This document shows positions 1 through 9,654 of a stretch of 57,972 bases of DNA, in pieces; positions within the stretch are counted from its first letter, which is position 1; every line of letters starts with the position of its first letter. The position numbers were made by a program, and so were the translations under genes. The notes under the pieces are model-generated. The model was not told the DNA's origin and made no database searches. It saw nothing but the letters and a program-made list of their open reading frames with translations. Source of the DNA: Candidatus Omnitrophota bacterium (GTDB lineage Bacteria; Omnitrophota; Gorgyraeia; Velamenicoccales; Velamenicoccaceae); assembly GCA_020052645.1 (NCBI GenBank), contig JAGVOQ010000047.1, positions 1 through 57,972 of the forward strand, given 5' to 3'.

Positions 1-1
1 C

Positions 2-1012
2 TTAGGTCTTTTTAAAGAAGGCGTGGGATTAGCACAAAACAATCATCTAATCACCATAGGCATTGAGCCAACATCTGCGCACACGGGGTATGGATATATC
101 AAAATAAAGTCACAAGTCACACGTCACAAGTCACAAGTTAAAGCATGTCCGGTGGAGAAATTTACCGAGAAGCCTGATAAAAAGAAGGCTGAGCTTTATT
201 TCCGAGATAAACGATATTATTGGAACAGCGGGATGTTTATATGGAAGGCCTCAGTTATATTGGATGAAATCAAAAATTATTTGCCTGATTTAAGCTCAAA
301 ACTCAGCTTAACAAAATGGAATAGCATTAAGCCGATATCTATTGATTACGGAGTATTAGAAAAGTCGCGACGCGTTGTTATGCTTGCGGGCAAAGATTTA
401 GGCTGGAGTGACCTGGGTTCCTGGTCAGCATTTAGCACTATCTGTGACAAGGACAAAAGCGGCAATGTTTTTCAGGCAGACGCAGTAGATTTTGATTCAA
501 AAGATGTTTCAGTTTTTGGTAAAAGTCGTTTGATTGCTACTATTGGTTTAAAAGATGTTGTTATTGTTGATACAGATGACGCGTTGTTGGTTTGTGATAA
601 AAATCGAACAGAAGAGGTTAAAAAAGTTGTTGATCATATTAAGCAGAATAAGCGGCAGGAGCATATATCGCATAAAACAGTGAAAAGGCCATGGGGTAGT
701 TATACGGTTATGAATACGGAAATGGGTTTTAAGGTTAAGCTTGTTCAAATCCATCCGCATAAGCGTTTAAGCCTTCAGCGGCATTTGCAGAGAAGCGAGC
801 ATTGGGTTGTGGTAGAGGGAGAGGCTAAAATCACTGTTGGCCGAGATGTATTCTACCGGAAATCCAATGAAAGTATCTATGTTCCTAAGAAAGGCGTTCA
901 TCGGCTTGAGAACGCGACGAATAAGCCTTTAAAGATAGTTGAAGTCCAATGCGGCCAATATCTGGAAGAAGATGATATTGAGCGCATGGAAGACGATTTT
1001 AAGCGGGTTTAG
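2..1012 (+). CDS. manC: Mannose-1-phosphate guanylyltransferase / mannose-6-phosphate isomerase, 5' truncated by window edge
   Basis: Makes GDP-mannose for polysaccharide synthesis in the cytoplasm. The frame is already open at position 2 and the N-terminal nucleotide-binding loop of the family is missing, so the gene begins outside the window. Visible are the guanylyltransferase middle (TGYGYI, EKPD, YYWNSGMFIW) and, from about residue 220, the type II phosphomannose isomerase cupin domain (RPWGSY, HPHKRLSLQRH, HWVVVEGEA, IYVPKKGVHRLEN). A stretch of about 12 residues containing SQVTRHKSQV sits between GYGYI and the EKPD strand where the family normally has a short loop; it is encoded by GTCACAA-type heptamers at 109-140. 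It is the sugar-nucleotide supplier for the glycosyltransferases downstream. Confidence 0.9.
   Translation, partial: LGLFKEGVGLAQNNHLITIGIEPTSAHTGYGYIKIKSQVTRHKSQVKACPVEKFTEKPDKKKAELYFRDKRYYWNSGMFIWKASVILDEIKNYLPDLSSKLSLTKWNSIKPISIDYGVLEKSRRVVMLAGKDLGWSDLGSWSAFSTICDKDKSGNVFQADAVDFDSKDVSVFGKSRLIATIGLKDVVIVDTDDALLVCDKNRTEEVKKVVDHIKQNKRQEHISHKTVKRPWGSYTVMNTEMGFKVKLVQIHPHKRLSLQRHLQRSEHWVVVEGEAKITVGRDVFYRKSNESIYVPKKGVHRLENATNKPLKIVEVQCGQYLEEDDIERMEDDFKRV
109..140 (+). repeat. GTCACAA-type heptamer array inside manC
   Basis: Four to five tandem 7-nt units (GTCACAA, GTCACAC) lie in frame in manC. The same family recurs at 14733, 15590, 16226, 18844, 19074, 19634, 24539 and 28649. Confidence 0.85.
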
Positions 1013-1015
1013 CTT

Positions 1016-1082
1016 CGAGGTCGAACCTTGACCCCGATTGGCGAGGTTCGACCTCGGGTCCGATTGGCGAGGTTCGACCTCG
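1016..1082. repeat. Inverted and direct repeat with GAGGTCGAACC core
   Basis: CGAGGTCGAACCT at 1016 is followed by two inverted partners (CGAGGTTCGACCTCG at 1042 and 1068) inside a tandem 23-nt unit. The same palindrome family occurs at 46048-46088. Both copies follow a stop codon closely, so a 3'-end or terminator role is possible, but there is no T-run. Confidence 0.8.
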
Positions 1083-1102
1083 AAAAGGGTATTGTAAAAA
1101 TT

Positions 1103-1786
1103 ATGATGAATGTGCAGATAGATGAGAAAAAGTTGATTAAGTGGCTGGTGGTTATAGCTATTTCAATCATTGTGTTACATGTTATTAATGTTATTTTAGG
1201 GGAACCTTCGTGGCGGTTAACAAAGCTTGTCAATTTAGATGCTGAAGCTAATCTGCCGACATGGTTTTCGAGTGGTCTTTTGTTTATTGCTGCTTTTTTT
1301 TCTTATCAATGCTTTCTATTAGAAAAATCACCAACAAATAAGGCAAGCATGTGGCAAATATTGTCTTTAGGTTTTTTGGGAATGTCCTTAGATGAAATAG
1401 CTCAGTTCCATGAAACATCGGGAATCTTAATTAGTAAGTACATATTTCACTTAGATAAGAAAAGTTATTTATCCTGGGCTTTTACAACAGGTCCTATCGT
1501 TTTTGTAGCCATCGCAATATTTTCAATAAAATTGTTTAAATATTTCAAAAATTCAAAAAAAGCTAGAAACTTATTTTTTCTTGGAGTGTGCTTGTATTTT
1601 TTTGGCGCTTTCATTTTAGAGATGGTAGGGACTAATTTTTATAAAGACGACCTTATTTTTTTTCAAATTATCGAAACAACTTTGGAAGAATCTTGTGAGA
1701 TGTTTGGAGTGATTATCATGATTAGGGGATTAATGGAACAGCTGCTTTATCTTCGAAGCGATGCTTTGAAAAGTTTAAATACTTAA
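1103..1786 (+). CDS. Multi-pass membrane protein of unknown function
   Basis: A 227-residue protein with about six hydrophobic segments. I chose the ATG at 1103 because the upstream in-frame extension is encoded by the GAGGTCGAACC repeat. Polar stretches near the membrane include LDEIAQFHE and TTLEESCEMFG, which could be intramembrane acidic residues. I do not recognise a family. Its position between manC and the flippase suggests a role in polysaccharide export or assembly, but nothing in the sequence proves it. Confidence 0.7.
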   Translation: MMNVQIDEKKLIKWLVVIAISIIVLHVINVILGEPSWRLTKLVNLDAEANLPTWFSSGLLFIAAFFSYQCFLLEKSPTNKASMWQILSLGFLGMSLDEIAQFHETSGILISKYIFHLDKKSYLSWAFTTGPIVFVAIAIFSIKLFKYFKNSKKARNLFFLGVCLYFFGAFILEMVGTNFYKDDLIFFQIIETTLEESCEMFGVIIMIRGLMEQLLYLRSDALKSLNT

Positions 1787-1824
1787 CCTTAACCTTGGCC
1801 TCAGCCTAAGCCTCAATCTTTTTT

Positions 1825-3276
1825 ATGATATCTTTAAAGCATAAAACAATAAGTGGGATAAAGTGGACTCTAGCGGCGAGCATTGTGCAGCGTATTATAT
1901 CTTTCGGTACGACAGTTGTTCTTGCTCGTATTCTTTCACCAGCTGACTTTGGTTTATTTGCTCTTGCTTTTGTTATGATTGATGGGTTTGGTATTTTTAA
2001 AAGTCTTGGGTTTGATTCCGCGCTCGTTCGCCGAAAAGATGTGGATATTGAGCGCGCCTGCAACACTGCGTTTTTTCTGATCCCTGCCATGGGGATGATC
2101 TTGTTCGTTATTCTGTTCTTCTTTGCGCCTATCGGAGCGAAATTCTTAAACAATCCGCAAGTGACAAATGTGATTAGAGTTTTAGCTGTTATTTTTGTTT
2201 TTAGTTGTTTTGCAAAAGTCCCTCAAACATTATTGTATAGGGATATGAAGTTTAAATTTAAAACATTAGCTGAGCTAGGTGGGACTATTATTTTTTCAGT
2301 CATTGCTTTGATTTTGGCTTTTAGGGGTGTAGGAGTATGGAGCTTAGTAATTGGTTATATTCTAAGGATTTTTGTGCAAAGTGCTTCAGAATGGTTGTAT
2401 TCAGGCTGGAAGCCAAAGTTTGAGTTTGATAAAAAAATTGCGTGGGAAATGTTTCATTTTGGAAAATATATATTAGCTAGTTCAATTATAGGATTTTTAT
2501 ATGGTAATTTAGACAAAATTGTTATTGCTAAGGTTTTAAACGTGACGATGCTTGGTTATTATGCGATCGCTATGAATTTGTCCAGTTTTTTAAGTGAGTA
2601 TTTCTTGAGTAAGGTAGGGATGGTGTTATATCCGGCGTATTCGAAGATTCAGGAGAGTGCGGATGACGTAAAACACGTTATGCTTAAAGGGTTGTCTTAC
2701 ATAAGTATTATAGCCATGCCTTTTTGTTTCGGACTTTTTCTTTTTGCTCCAGATGTCTTGCGATTAGTTTTTGGAGAAAAATGGATGCCTGCGACGAATA
2801 TTTTGAGAGTTTTGGCTTTTGTTGGTTTGATTCGAGCTTTAGGAGGTGCGATTTGGCCTATATTTATGGCAAGGGGTAAATCAAAAGCAGATTTTCAAGT
2901 AACTTTAGTGCAGTCCATTTTATTTTTTGCATTGGTTGTTCCTTTGGGCATTGAATATGGCCTTTTAGGCGTGGGATTTGCCATGTTGTTTTCCTCTCTT
3001 GTATCATTTTTAGTTGGGATCGGAAGAATACGGAAAATTTTAAATTTGAGTGTGATAAAGATAATTGATTCGTTAAAAATCGCGCTGTTGAGCTCATTTG
3101 TAATGCTGATTGTAGTGCTTTTTTTAAAGTTGAGCGATTTTATAAAGATATCTAACAAAAATTTAATTTCTTTAATTTACATGGGGATAGCCTTTCTAAT
3201 ATATTTTTTGGTTATTTATTTGATGAATAAGTCAATACTAAGGAATTTTAAGGAATTGTTTTCTTATCAAGGGTAA
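1825..3276 (+). CDS. Polysaccharide flippase, MOP superfamily (Wzx-like)
   Basis: A 483-residue integral membrane protein with roughly 12-14 hydrophobic helices. The N-terminus (SLKHKTISGIKWTLAAS, then VVLARILSPADFGLFAL and a glycine/serine-rich third helix) is typical of the polysaccharide biosynthesis/export branch of the MOP superfamily. These proteins flip undecaprenyl-linked oligosaccharide repeat units across the inner membrane. It sits upstream of the glycosyltransferase run and pairs logically with the polymerase at 10793. The start at 1825 gives the usual short cytoplasmic N-terminus; no clear ribosome binding site is seen. Confidence 0.92.
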   Translation: MISLKHKTISGIKWTLAASIVQRIISFGTTVVLARILSPADFGLFALAFVMIDGFGIFKSLGFDSALVRRKDVDIERACNTAFFLIPAMGMILFVILFFFAPIGAKFLNNPQVTNVIRVLAVIFVFSCFAKVPQTLLYRDMKFKFKTLAELGGTIIFSVIALILAFRGVGVWSLVIGYILRIFVQSASEWLYSGWKPKFEFDKKIAWEMFHFGKYILASSIIGFLYGNLDKIVIAKVLNVTMLGYYAIAMNLSSFLSEYFLSKVGMVLYPAYSKIQESADDVKHVMLKGLSYISIIAMPFCFGLFLFAPDVLRLVFGEKWMPATNILRVLAFVGLIRALGGAIWPIFMARGKSKADFQVTLVQSILFFALVVPLGIEYGLLGVGFAMLFSSLVSFLVGIGRIRKILNLSVIKIIDSLKIALLSSFVMLIVVLFLKLSDFIKISNKNLISLIYMGIAFLIYFLVIYLMNKSILRNFKELFSYQG

Positions 3277-3282
3277 TTTTCT

Positions 3283-4566
3283 ATGAAAAAGCTAATTTTT
3301 AAAACTATTATTTTCCTTTTGGCATTTTTTCAAATACTTGAAAGAGTAGTTTTGAAAAAAAGAAAAGATGCCTATAAAATTGGTTTTTTAGTTGATGAAT
3401 TCTTTCATAAAGAATGTTGTGGATTTGGTGGATATGGTATGACTGTGAAGAATTTAACTGATCATTTTAATTTAGTTAGCCGAAAAGTTCATGCTGATGT
3501 TTTTTTAACGAGAATACTTAATCATGTTCGACCGGAAATTAAACGCTATCATAACGCAGATGTTTTGTTTCGGCCGCTGGCTGCAAGCAAGTATGCTATC
3601 AATTTTTCAAAATATGCTTTCTTAGCTTTGTCGAGAAATATTGATTTGTTGGTTAGTATTGATTGGTATCATTCGTATGAATATTCATGCAATGCTTTGC
3701 CGATGACACCTCTTTTAATCTGGATCAAGGATCCTCGTGGTTTAGAAGAATGGGAAAAAATTGCAGCTGTTCCCTATGAGCTTGAGGTTTCCGGAGGATA
3801 TAATAAGCAGCGGCTACAGGAGATTGTAGAAAAAAAGAAAAAGTCAGTTCAGGATGTACTTAAGAATAGCAAGAGAATGGGGAGAAAAGTACTTTTTGTA
3901 ACACAGGCGAATTGCTTACTAGAGCGGGCTCGAAGATCTTATGGTCTTGAGGATCTTCAAGCTATTTTTTTGCCGAATCCAATTACTTTGCCAACGTCTG
4001 ATTTCGAATTTATTAATACTAAGCCGACGGTGTGTTTGTTAGGGAGGTTGGAGCCAGTCAAGCGGCCATGGATATTTTTTGAGTTGGCGAAGAGATTTCC
4101 TCACGTTGATTTTTTAGTTGCAGGAATCACTCATTTTAAAGCTATCATGGCACCTGTTTTTGAAAAATATTCCAATATTACAAATCTGAAATTTTTGGGA
4201 ATGGTTGACGGTAACGAAAAAATTAAATTGTTAAGGAATGTCTGGGCTGTGGTTAACACAAGTGTTCATGAAGCTCTTCCTGTTTCTTTTCTTGAGGCTT
4301 TTGCTTATGGTAAGCCCGTTGTGAGTTGTCAGAATCCTGATGATTTAACTAGTCGTTTTGGATACTATGCGGGCGAGGTGTTGGGAGAAGGGTTGGATGA
4401 GAAGTCGCTAAATGCTTTTGAGATTGTTTTTCAGAAGATGTTGGATGATTCTCATGGGAGGCAGGAAAGGGGACAGGCGGGTAGGGCATATGTTGAAAGA
4501 GTCAACTCTTATTCTAATCATGAGAATATTTTGCTGGACATACTAGAAAAAATTTCTTTATTATGA
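3283..4566 (+). CDS. Glycosyltransferase, GT4-like
   Basis: 427 residues with a C-terminal GT-B fold: VCLLGRLEPVKRPWIFFELA opens the nucleotide-sugar domain and HEALPVSFLEAFAYGKPVV is the E-x7-E-type donor-binding motif. The N-terminal half is less typical. The N-terminus starts with a hydrophobic segment, so it may attach to the membrane. It begins 6 nt after the flippase stop and overlaps the next gene by 4 nt (ATGA), showing an operon. Donor and acceptor sugars cannot be told from sequence. Confidence 0.88.
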   Translation: MKKLIFKTIIFLLAFFQILERVVLKKRKDAYKIGFLVDEFFHKECCGFGGYGMTVKNLTDHFNLVSRKVHADVFLTRILNHVRPEIKRYHNADVLFRPLAASKYAINFSKYAFLALSRNIDLLVSIDWYHSYEYSCNALPMTPLLIWIKDPRGLEEWEKIAAVPYELEVSGGYNKQRLQEIVEKKKKSVQDVLKNSKRMGRKVLFVTQANCLLERARRSYGLEDLQAIFLPNPITLPTSDFEFINTKPTVCLLGRLEPVKRPWIFFELAKRFPHVDFLVAGITHFKAIMAPVFEKYSNITNLKFLGMVDGNEKIKLLRNVWAVVNTSVHEALPVSFLEAFAYGKPVVSCQNPDDLTSRFGYYAGEVLGEGLDEKSLNAFEIVFQKMLDDSHGRQERGQAGRAYVERVNSYSNHENILLDILEKISLL

Positions 4567-5774
4567 AAATTTGTTTTGTTTGTGAAGGGTATCATCAATA
4601 TAGGGGTGGTATTGAGTCCTTTACACATTGCTTGTCCCATGCTTTGATTCAGAAAGGACATGAAGTGCATATTATCACTACTTCAGGTAATGAGCGATTT
4701 TATCTGGAGGATCTTTCTGTAGCCGGTCTTTATATTCATAAGGTTGAGTTGAAAAAACAACCTTTTTTGGGCTTCTGGCGGTTAAATAAAATACTTCCTC
4801 TTTTTGAGATTTATTTTTCTTGTTTAATTCTTTCAAAAATTAAGGAAGTAATTGGACAATTTGATATCGATATTGTGGAATCTTCAATTTTGAATTTTTG
4901 GAATTTTAGCAGGAGGGTTCCCTTTGTTATCCGTCTTCACGGATATGCGGGTTTTGAAAATAGATATAAAGCGAGAGATTTTTTTTCTTTGATTCGTAGT
5001 AAGCTGAAGTGGTGTATTGAGAGCATGGTTTTAAAAAAAGCCGACAAGATAATTTCGGTCTCAGCAGATCATTTGAAAGCTGTTGGTGATATATGGGGAT
5101 TTGATATTGGAGAGAAAGCCTGTGTAGTTCATAACGGAGTTGATATACCTAGAGTTATGCCTTTAAATGATATAGGTTTTCGTCAGGCGAATGTTGTTTT
5201 TGTTGGAAGGATTAAGGAGGATAAGGGGGTTGAAACGATTATTAATGGCGCCTCATCAGTTCTTAAGGAATTTCCGGGAATAAAATTTTATTTTATCGGA
5301 AAAGATAGCGAAATGAAGGGTAAGGGAGAATCTTATATTGGCTATCTGATAAATAAGCTTCGAGATGAACGAGTTATATTCTTAGGAGCTTTACCACACG
5401 AGGATGTAATGCGATTTTATCGGGATAATTTGATTGCTGTTTTTCCTTCTAATTTTCGAGAACCTTTTCCTTTGGTTGTTTTAGAAGCCATGGCATATGG
5501 TTGCGTTGTCATTGCTTCTAGGATCGGAGGGATTCCGGAAGTCGTAGAAGAAGATGTGAGCGGGGTATTGGTTGCTCCTAACGACTCTGAAGCTTTGGCT
5601 GAAACAATAAAAGAGTTGTTAAAAAATGAAACTTTAAGAAATTTCTTATCAAAAAATGCTTCAGAAAAAATAAGAGATCATTTCTCTATAGAAAAAACAG
5701 CAGAAAAAAGCATTGTTGTTTATAAATTTATTCTTGATATAAGAAATTTAGCAAAAGGAAAGGTTTCGTTATGA
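4563..5774 (+). CDS. Glycosyltransferase, GT4 family
   Basis: 403 residues with both GT-B domains. The acceptor half starts MKICFVCEGYHQYRGGIESF, a glycine-rich loop characteristic of GT4. The donor half shows VVFVGRIKEDKGVETII and EPFPLVVLEAMAYGCVVIAS with the expected E-x7-E spacing. It overlaps the upstream and downstream genes by 4 nt each, so translation is probably coupled. It adds one sugar of the repeat unit at the cytoplasmic face; specificity is unknown. Confidence 0.92.
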   Translation: MKICFVCEGYHQYRGGIESFTHCLSHALIQKGHEVHIITTSGNERFYLEDLSVAGLYIHKVELKKQPFLGFWRLNKILPLFEIYFSCLILSKIKEVIGQFDIDIVESSILNFWNFSRRVPFVIRLHGYAGFENRYKARDFFSLIRSKLKWCIESMVLKKADKIISVSADHLKAVGDIWGFDIGEKACVVHNGVDIPRVMPLNDIGFRQANVVFVGRIKEDKGVETIINGASSVLKEFPGIKFYFIGKDSEMKGKGESYIGYLINKLRDERVIFLGALPHEDVMRFYRDNLIAVFPSNFREPFPLVVLEAMAYGCVVIASRIGGIPEVVEEDVSGVLVAPNDSEALAETIKELLKNETLRNFLSKNASEKIRDHFSIEKTAEKSIVVYKFILDIRNLAKGKVSL

Positions 5775-6472
5775 GGCTTATTGGGGTGATGAACAAAATA
5801 TTGAAGAAAAAATTTGGCTTTGAGCTGCATATTGTAAAATCTCAAGATTTCGTCAAGAAAGATTATTTGTGGCATGAGAGAGAACGTTTTAATCAAATTT
5901 ATGAAAAAATGCAAGAGCAAACAGTTGTTGATAAAGAAAGATGTTATGTTCTATATCAGTTTTTACAATATGCCATGGCTATAGAAGGTGAGATTGCAGA
6001 AGTCGGGGTTTATCGTGGCGGCACAGCAAGATTGATTGCTGAGACCGTAGCTTCTCTGAAGAGACCAATCCATCTTTTCGATACTTTTTCCGGATTGCCA
6101 GTTTCGGATAAGGAAATAGACGCCGCTTGGAAGGGTGGGGAATTTGGGGATACTTCGATAGAAAGTGTAAAAAAATATTTGCAGAATAATCCTAATATAA
6201 ATATTCACGCAGGATTATTTCCTCAAACAGCTGTTTCTGTAGGTAATAAAATATTTTCTTTTATCCATGTTGATGTAGATATTTATCAATCTGCTTTAGA
6301 TTGCAGTATATTTTTCTATGACAGAATGGCCAGAGGCGCCATTATGATATTTGATGATTATGGTTTTATTGGCTGTGAAGGGTTAAAAAAGGCAGTTGAT
6401 GAATTTTTTATTTCTAAACCAGAAAAACCAATTTATTTGCCAACAGGGCAAGGTTTAATTATAAAAATTTAA
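5771..6472 (+). CDS. SAM-dependent methyltransferase, TylF/MycF type
   Basis: 233 residues. Motif I is EVGVYRGGTARLI; HLFDTFSGLP, HVDVDIYQSALDC and IFDDYGF follow, all hallmarks of the TylF (macrocin O-methyltransferase) family, which methylates sugar hydroxyls using S-adenosylmethionine and a metal. In this operon it most likely O-methylates a sugar of the polysaccharide. The start at 5771 overlaps the previous stop by 4 nt; a second in-frame ATG at 5789 is an alternative. Confidence 0.87.
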   Translation: MRLIGVMNKILKKKFGFELHIVKSQDFVKKDYLWHERERFNQIYEKMQEQTVVDKERCYVLYQFLQYAMAIEGEIAEVGVYRGGTARLIAETVASLKRPIHLFDTFSGLPVSDKEIDAAWKGGEFGDTSIESVKKYLQNNPNINIHAGLFPQTAVSVGNKIFSFIHVDVDIYQSALDCSIFFYDRMARGAIMIFDDYGFIGCEGLKKAVDEFFISKPEKPIYLPTGQGLIIKI

Positions 6473-6512
6473 ACTTAAGAAGTAAATTCAATAATGTAAG
6501 ATTATAAAATGT

Positions 6513-7451
6513 ATGCCAAAAGTAAGCGTAATAATCCCAACGTATAATCGCCCTGGAATGCTGTGTGAGGCCATAGAGAGTGTCTTAAGCCAAACTTATA
6601 AGGATTATGAGATTGTTGTTGTGGATGACGGTTCAACAGACAATACTAAAGAAGTTGTTAAAAAGTACGGAGATAAATTAAGATACTTTTATCAAAATAA
6701 CCAAGGACCTAGTGCTGCACGGAATCAGGGTGTCGATAGATCTTCAGGGGCGTATTTGGCATTTTTAGACGACGATGATCTTTGGCTGCCAAATTTTTTA
6801 GAAACTCATGTTAGAACACTTGATGAGGAGGGCGATTTAGCATTTGTATGTTCAGGGGCTTATGTTGTTAATGAAACTGGCAAGCAGATTGACATTTGGA
6901 AAATGAGGGCAAGTAATTCTTTTTTAGATTTGTATCATATGAATTTTGTTCTTACTTTGACAGTTCTTTTAAGAAGGCAATGTTTTGATGCAGTCAGTGG
7001 TTTCGATAGACGTTTCAAAATTTGTCAGGATTACGATCTTTGGCTTAGATTGGCCATGAAGTATAAGTTTCGTTATCAGGATATGCTTTTAGCAAAATAT
7101 CGGCTTCACAAAGGGAATATATCTAAAAATCTCGTTATGCGAGGTAAAGATCACGCAATGATTTTAAGAAGAAAGGAATTTATAGAAAATGTTGGTTTTC
7201 TGAAGTCACGCCTAAGAGTAGCAAGGGCACTCTTCAACTTCTCACAGATTTGTTCATCTGAAGGTAGGTTTTGTGATGCTTGGATTTTATTGGGAAAAGC
7301 AATTATGTTTTATCCTTTCATTGGTCGTTATTATTGGCCTGAAGAGACAAAAAATGTAAGGTTCTCGTTAATATATAGAATTTTAAAAGTTTATTTTTTA
7401 ATCATTTTATATTTTTTAAAAATTTTTAAAAAGGTTAAATTTTATGTATGA
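6513..7451 (+). CDS. Glycosyltransferase family 2
   Basis: 312 residues. The N-terminus PKVSVIIPTYNRPGMLCEAI, then VVVDDGSTDNT and the DDDD cluster in LAFLDDDDLW (the DxD-type metal and nucleotide site), define GT2. CQDYDLWLRLA further on is the usual ED-containing acceptor-side motif. The C-terminal 25 residues are hydrophobic and basic, suggesting membrane association. It overlaps the radical SAM gene by 8 nt. Confidence 0.93.
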   Translation: MPKVSVIIPTYNRPGMLCEAIESVLSQTYKDYEIVVVDDGSTDNTKEVVKKYGDKLRYFYQNNQGPSAARNQGVDRSSGAYLAFLDDDDLWLPNFLETHVRTLDEEGDLAFVCSGAYVVNETGKQIDIWKMRASNSFLDLYHMNFVLTLTVLLRRQCFDAVSGFDRRFKICQDYDLWLRLAMKYKFRYQDMLLAKYRLHKGNISKNLVMRGKDHAMILRRKEFIENVGFLKSRLRVARALFNFSQICSSEGRFCDAWILLGKAIMFYPFIGRYYWPEETKNVRFSLIYRILKVYFLIILYFLKIFKKVKFYV

Positions 7452-8454
7452 TAAGAAGTCTTATGATATAGAAGTTGCTTGGCAGATTAATGAGTTCTGC
7501 AACTTTGATTGTGTTTATTGTTGGTTGCATGAAAGAGATTGGGAAAATTCTAAAAGATTCGTTGGTTTACAGGACACTGAGAAAGTGATTAACGGTTTTA
7601 ATAAAACAGGTTTTGCATGGCTTATTCATATGTCTGGGGGGGAGCCTTTCTTTTTTCCAAATTTTTTGCAAGTATGTTACGAGCTTACAAAAAAACACTT
7701 TATTAGTATTAATACAAATTTAAGCCATAAAGATGTTTTTGAGTTTTCAAAAATAATTAATCCTGAGAAGGTGGATTTTATTCATGCAAGCCTTCATATT
7801 CAAGAGAGAATAAAATGTGGCCAAGTGCAAGATTTTATTGATAAATATAGAGTTTTAAGGAAGCGTGGATTTAATATTTTTGTTTCTTATTTGATGTATC
7901 CAGAATCGCTTGATAGATTTAGAAAAGATTATGACTATTTTAAATCAAAAGGCATAATTTTACGGCCCAAAGTATTTTGGGGGGAATATTATGGGATTTT
8001 TAAAATATTTGATAGCATTTTTTTTAGAGAATTTAATCATTTCAAGCCAATAAGGAATCTTCTAAAAAAAACTTATCCAAATGCTTATACTAAGAAACAG
8101 AAGCAACTCATAAATTTTTATATTGAAAAAAGCAGCCAAGAAGAAGATGAGGATTTAAAGTTTAAACGAAATTTAAGAATTCGAACAGTCGACCTAAATT
8201 TGGATAAAAAATGGATTAATAGTTTAATTTCTTTTAAAGGGATGAATTGCTCTGCTGGTAAAGACTTCGTAAAAATGGATCAAACAGGAGGAGTTGTTAG
8301 GTGCATCGATGAAAATCAGTATCAGCTAGGTAATCTTTTTGGGGGTGAGGTAGAGTTGTTTAGAGAGCCAAGAAGGTGTTCTGCTGATATTTGTAGTTGT
8401 CCGTATGTCGGCTGTAGATATGTTTGTGGTAATACTATTGTTGGTGGGGCTTAA
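7444..8454 (+). CDS. Radical SAM protein with C-terminal cysteine cluster
   Basis: 336 residues. CNFDCVYC near residue 20 is the CX3CX2C motif for the SAM-binding 4Fe-4S cluster, and MSGGEPFFFPNF is the GGEP motif. Five to six further cysteines near the end (CSADICSCPYVGCRYVC) could bind an auxiliary cluster in the manner of SPASM/twitch domains. Substrate unknown: sugar or peptide modification are both possible. It overlaps the GT2 gene by 8 nt and abuts the next GT4 with no spacer, so it belongs to the polysaccharide operon. Confidence 0.85.
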   Translation: MYDKKSYDIEVAWQINEFCNFDCVYCWLHERDWENSKRFVGLQDTEKVINGFNKTGFAWLIHMSGGEPFFFPNFLQVCYELTKKHFISINTNLSHKDVFEFSKIINPEKVDFIHASLHIQERIKCGQVQDFIDKYRVLRKRGFNIFVSYLMYPESLDRFRKDYDYFKSKGIILRPKVFWGEYYGIFKIFDSIFFREFNHFKPIRNLLKKTYPNAYTKKQKQLINFYIEKSSQEEDEDLKFKRNLRIRTVDLNLDKKWINSLISFKGMNCSAGKDFVKMDQTGGVVRCIDENQYQLGNLFGGEVELFREPRRCSADICSCPYVGCRYVCGNTIVGGA

Positions 8455-9654
8455 ATGATAGATTTTTATAAAAAAATTGTAATTATTACTCCTGAGGTTT
8501 TTCCTATTCCGCCTATTAAGGGTGGTGCAGTTGAGACTTGGATATTTAAGGTTGCCAAGGAGATGGACATTGAGGAGTTAAACATATTATCTATTCAATC
8601 GGATTCTCTGTCTTTGGAAGAAAAAGATGGTAACATCAAATATTTTCGTTATAAGAAATCTTGGTTGGATAATTTATCATTGGTCTCATATAAATTTCCT
8701 ACCAAGAATAGTAAGTCTTTTTATTATTGGTATTTTTACTCTTTTTGGTGTGCCAAAGTTTGTCAGCGTATCAAACCTGCCATTATCCATATTCATAACA
8801 GATGGCAGTTTGTTCCAGTTATTAAAAAGTTTAATCCAAATGCTAAGATCTGTTTTCATGTTCATCAACTCAGCGCCTTAAATTTTTCTGAAAAGCAGGC
8901 TGATTTATTAAAAAAACAAGTGGATGGTTTTATAGCCTGTAGTAATTTTATAGCTCAAAAAATTAAAGAAAAATTAGGTATTTCTGATAATAAAATTTCA
9001 GTTGTTGTTAATGGTGTTGATATCGAAACTTTTTTTCCTTGTTTAGAATTCACAAAAGATGTTTTAAAAAAGAAGTACGGTTTAGAAGGGAATGGGATTA
9101 TTTTATTTGCAGGGAGACTTACAGAAAATAAAGGCGCGCATATTTTGATCCAGGCATTTAATAAAATTAAAATCAGCAAAGTTAAACTCCTTTTGGCTGG
9201 TGGGGTGACCTACAGCGCTAATACAAAAAGTGATTATGTGAGATACCTAGAAAAATTAAGTGAAGAGAAAAAAGATAATATCGTGTTTTTGGGTTATGTG
9301 CCGCATGAAAAAATAGCTGATGTATACAAAATGTCAGATATTTTTGTTTTACCATCTTTAGTTGAAGAAGCTTTGGGGATGTCTTTGGCTGAGGCGATGG
9401 CTATTGGTTTAGGAGTAGTTGGGAGCAATCGAGGAGGCGTAGGAGAACTGATAGATGATAATGTGAATGGGTTTTTAATTCAAGATTACATGAATGTTGA
9501 TGCGTGGAGAGAAAAAATTGAAAAACTTCTTAGAGATAAAGATTTGTCTAGTTCTTTAGGTAAAAAGGCCAGAGAGAAGATTCTGAAAAATTTTACGTGG
9601 GGGAATGTTAGTAAACAATTAGAACAGACTTATTCGGGGCTATTGAATTCATAA
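8455..9654 (+). CDS. Glycosyltransferase, GT4 family
   Basis: 399 residues. PPIKGGAVETWIFKVA is the glycine-rich acceptor-domain loop, ILFAGRLTENKGAHILIQAF starts the donor domain, and EEALGMSLAEAMAIGLGVVGS is the E-x7-E motif. It starts directly after the radical SAM stop and stops directly before the next start, a tightly packed operon position. Confidence 0.92.
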   Translation: MIDFYKKIVIITPEVFPIPPIKGGAVETWIFKVAKEMDIEELNILSIQSDSLSLEEKDGNIKYFRYKKSWLDNLSLVSYKFPTKNSKSFYYWYFYSFWCAKVCQRIKPAIIHIHNRWQFVPVIKKFNPNAKICFHVHQLSALNFSEKQADLLKKQVDGFIACSNFIAQKIKEKLGISDNKISVVVNGVDIETFFPCLEFTKDVLKKKYGLEGNGIILFAGRLTENKGAHILIQAFNKIKISKVKLLLAGGVTYSANTKSDYVRYLEKLSEEKKDNIVFLGYVPHEKIADVYKMSDIFVLPSLVEEALGMSLAEAMAIGLGVVGSNRGGVGELIDDNVNGFLIQDYMNVDAWREKIEKLLRDKDLSSSLGKKAREKILKNFTWGNVSKQLEQTYSGLLNS

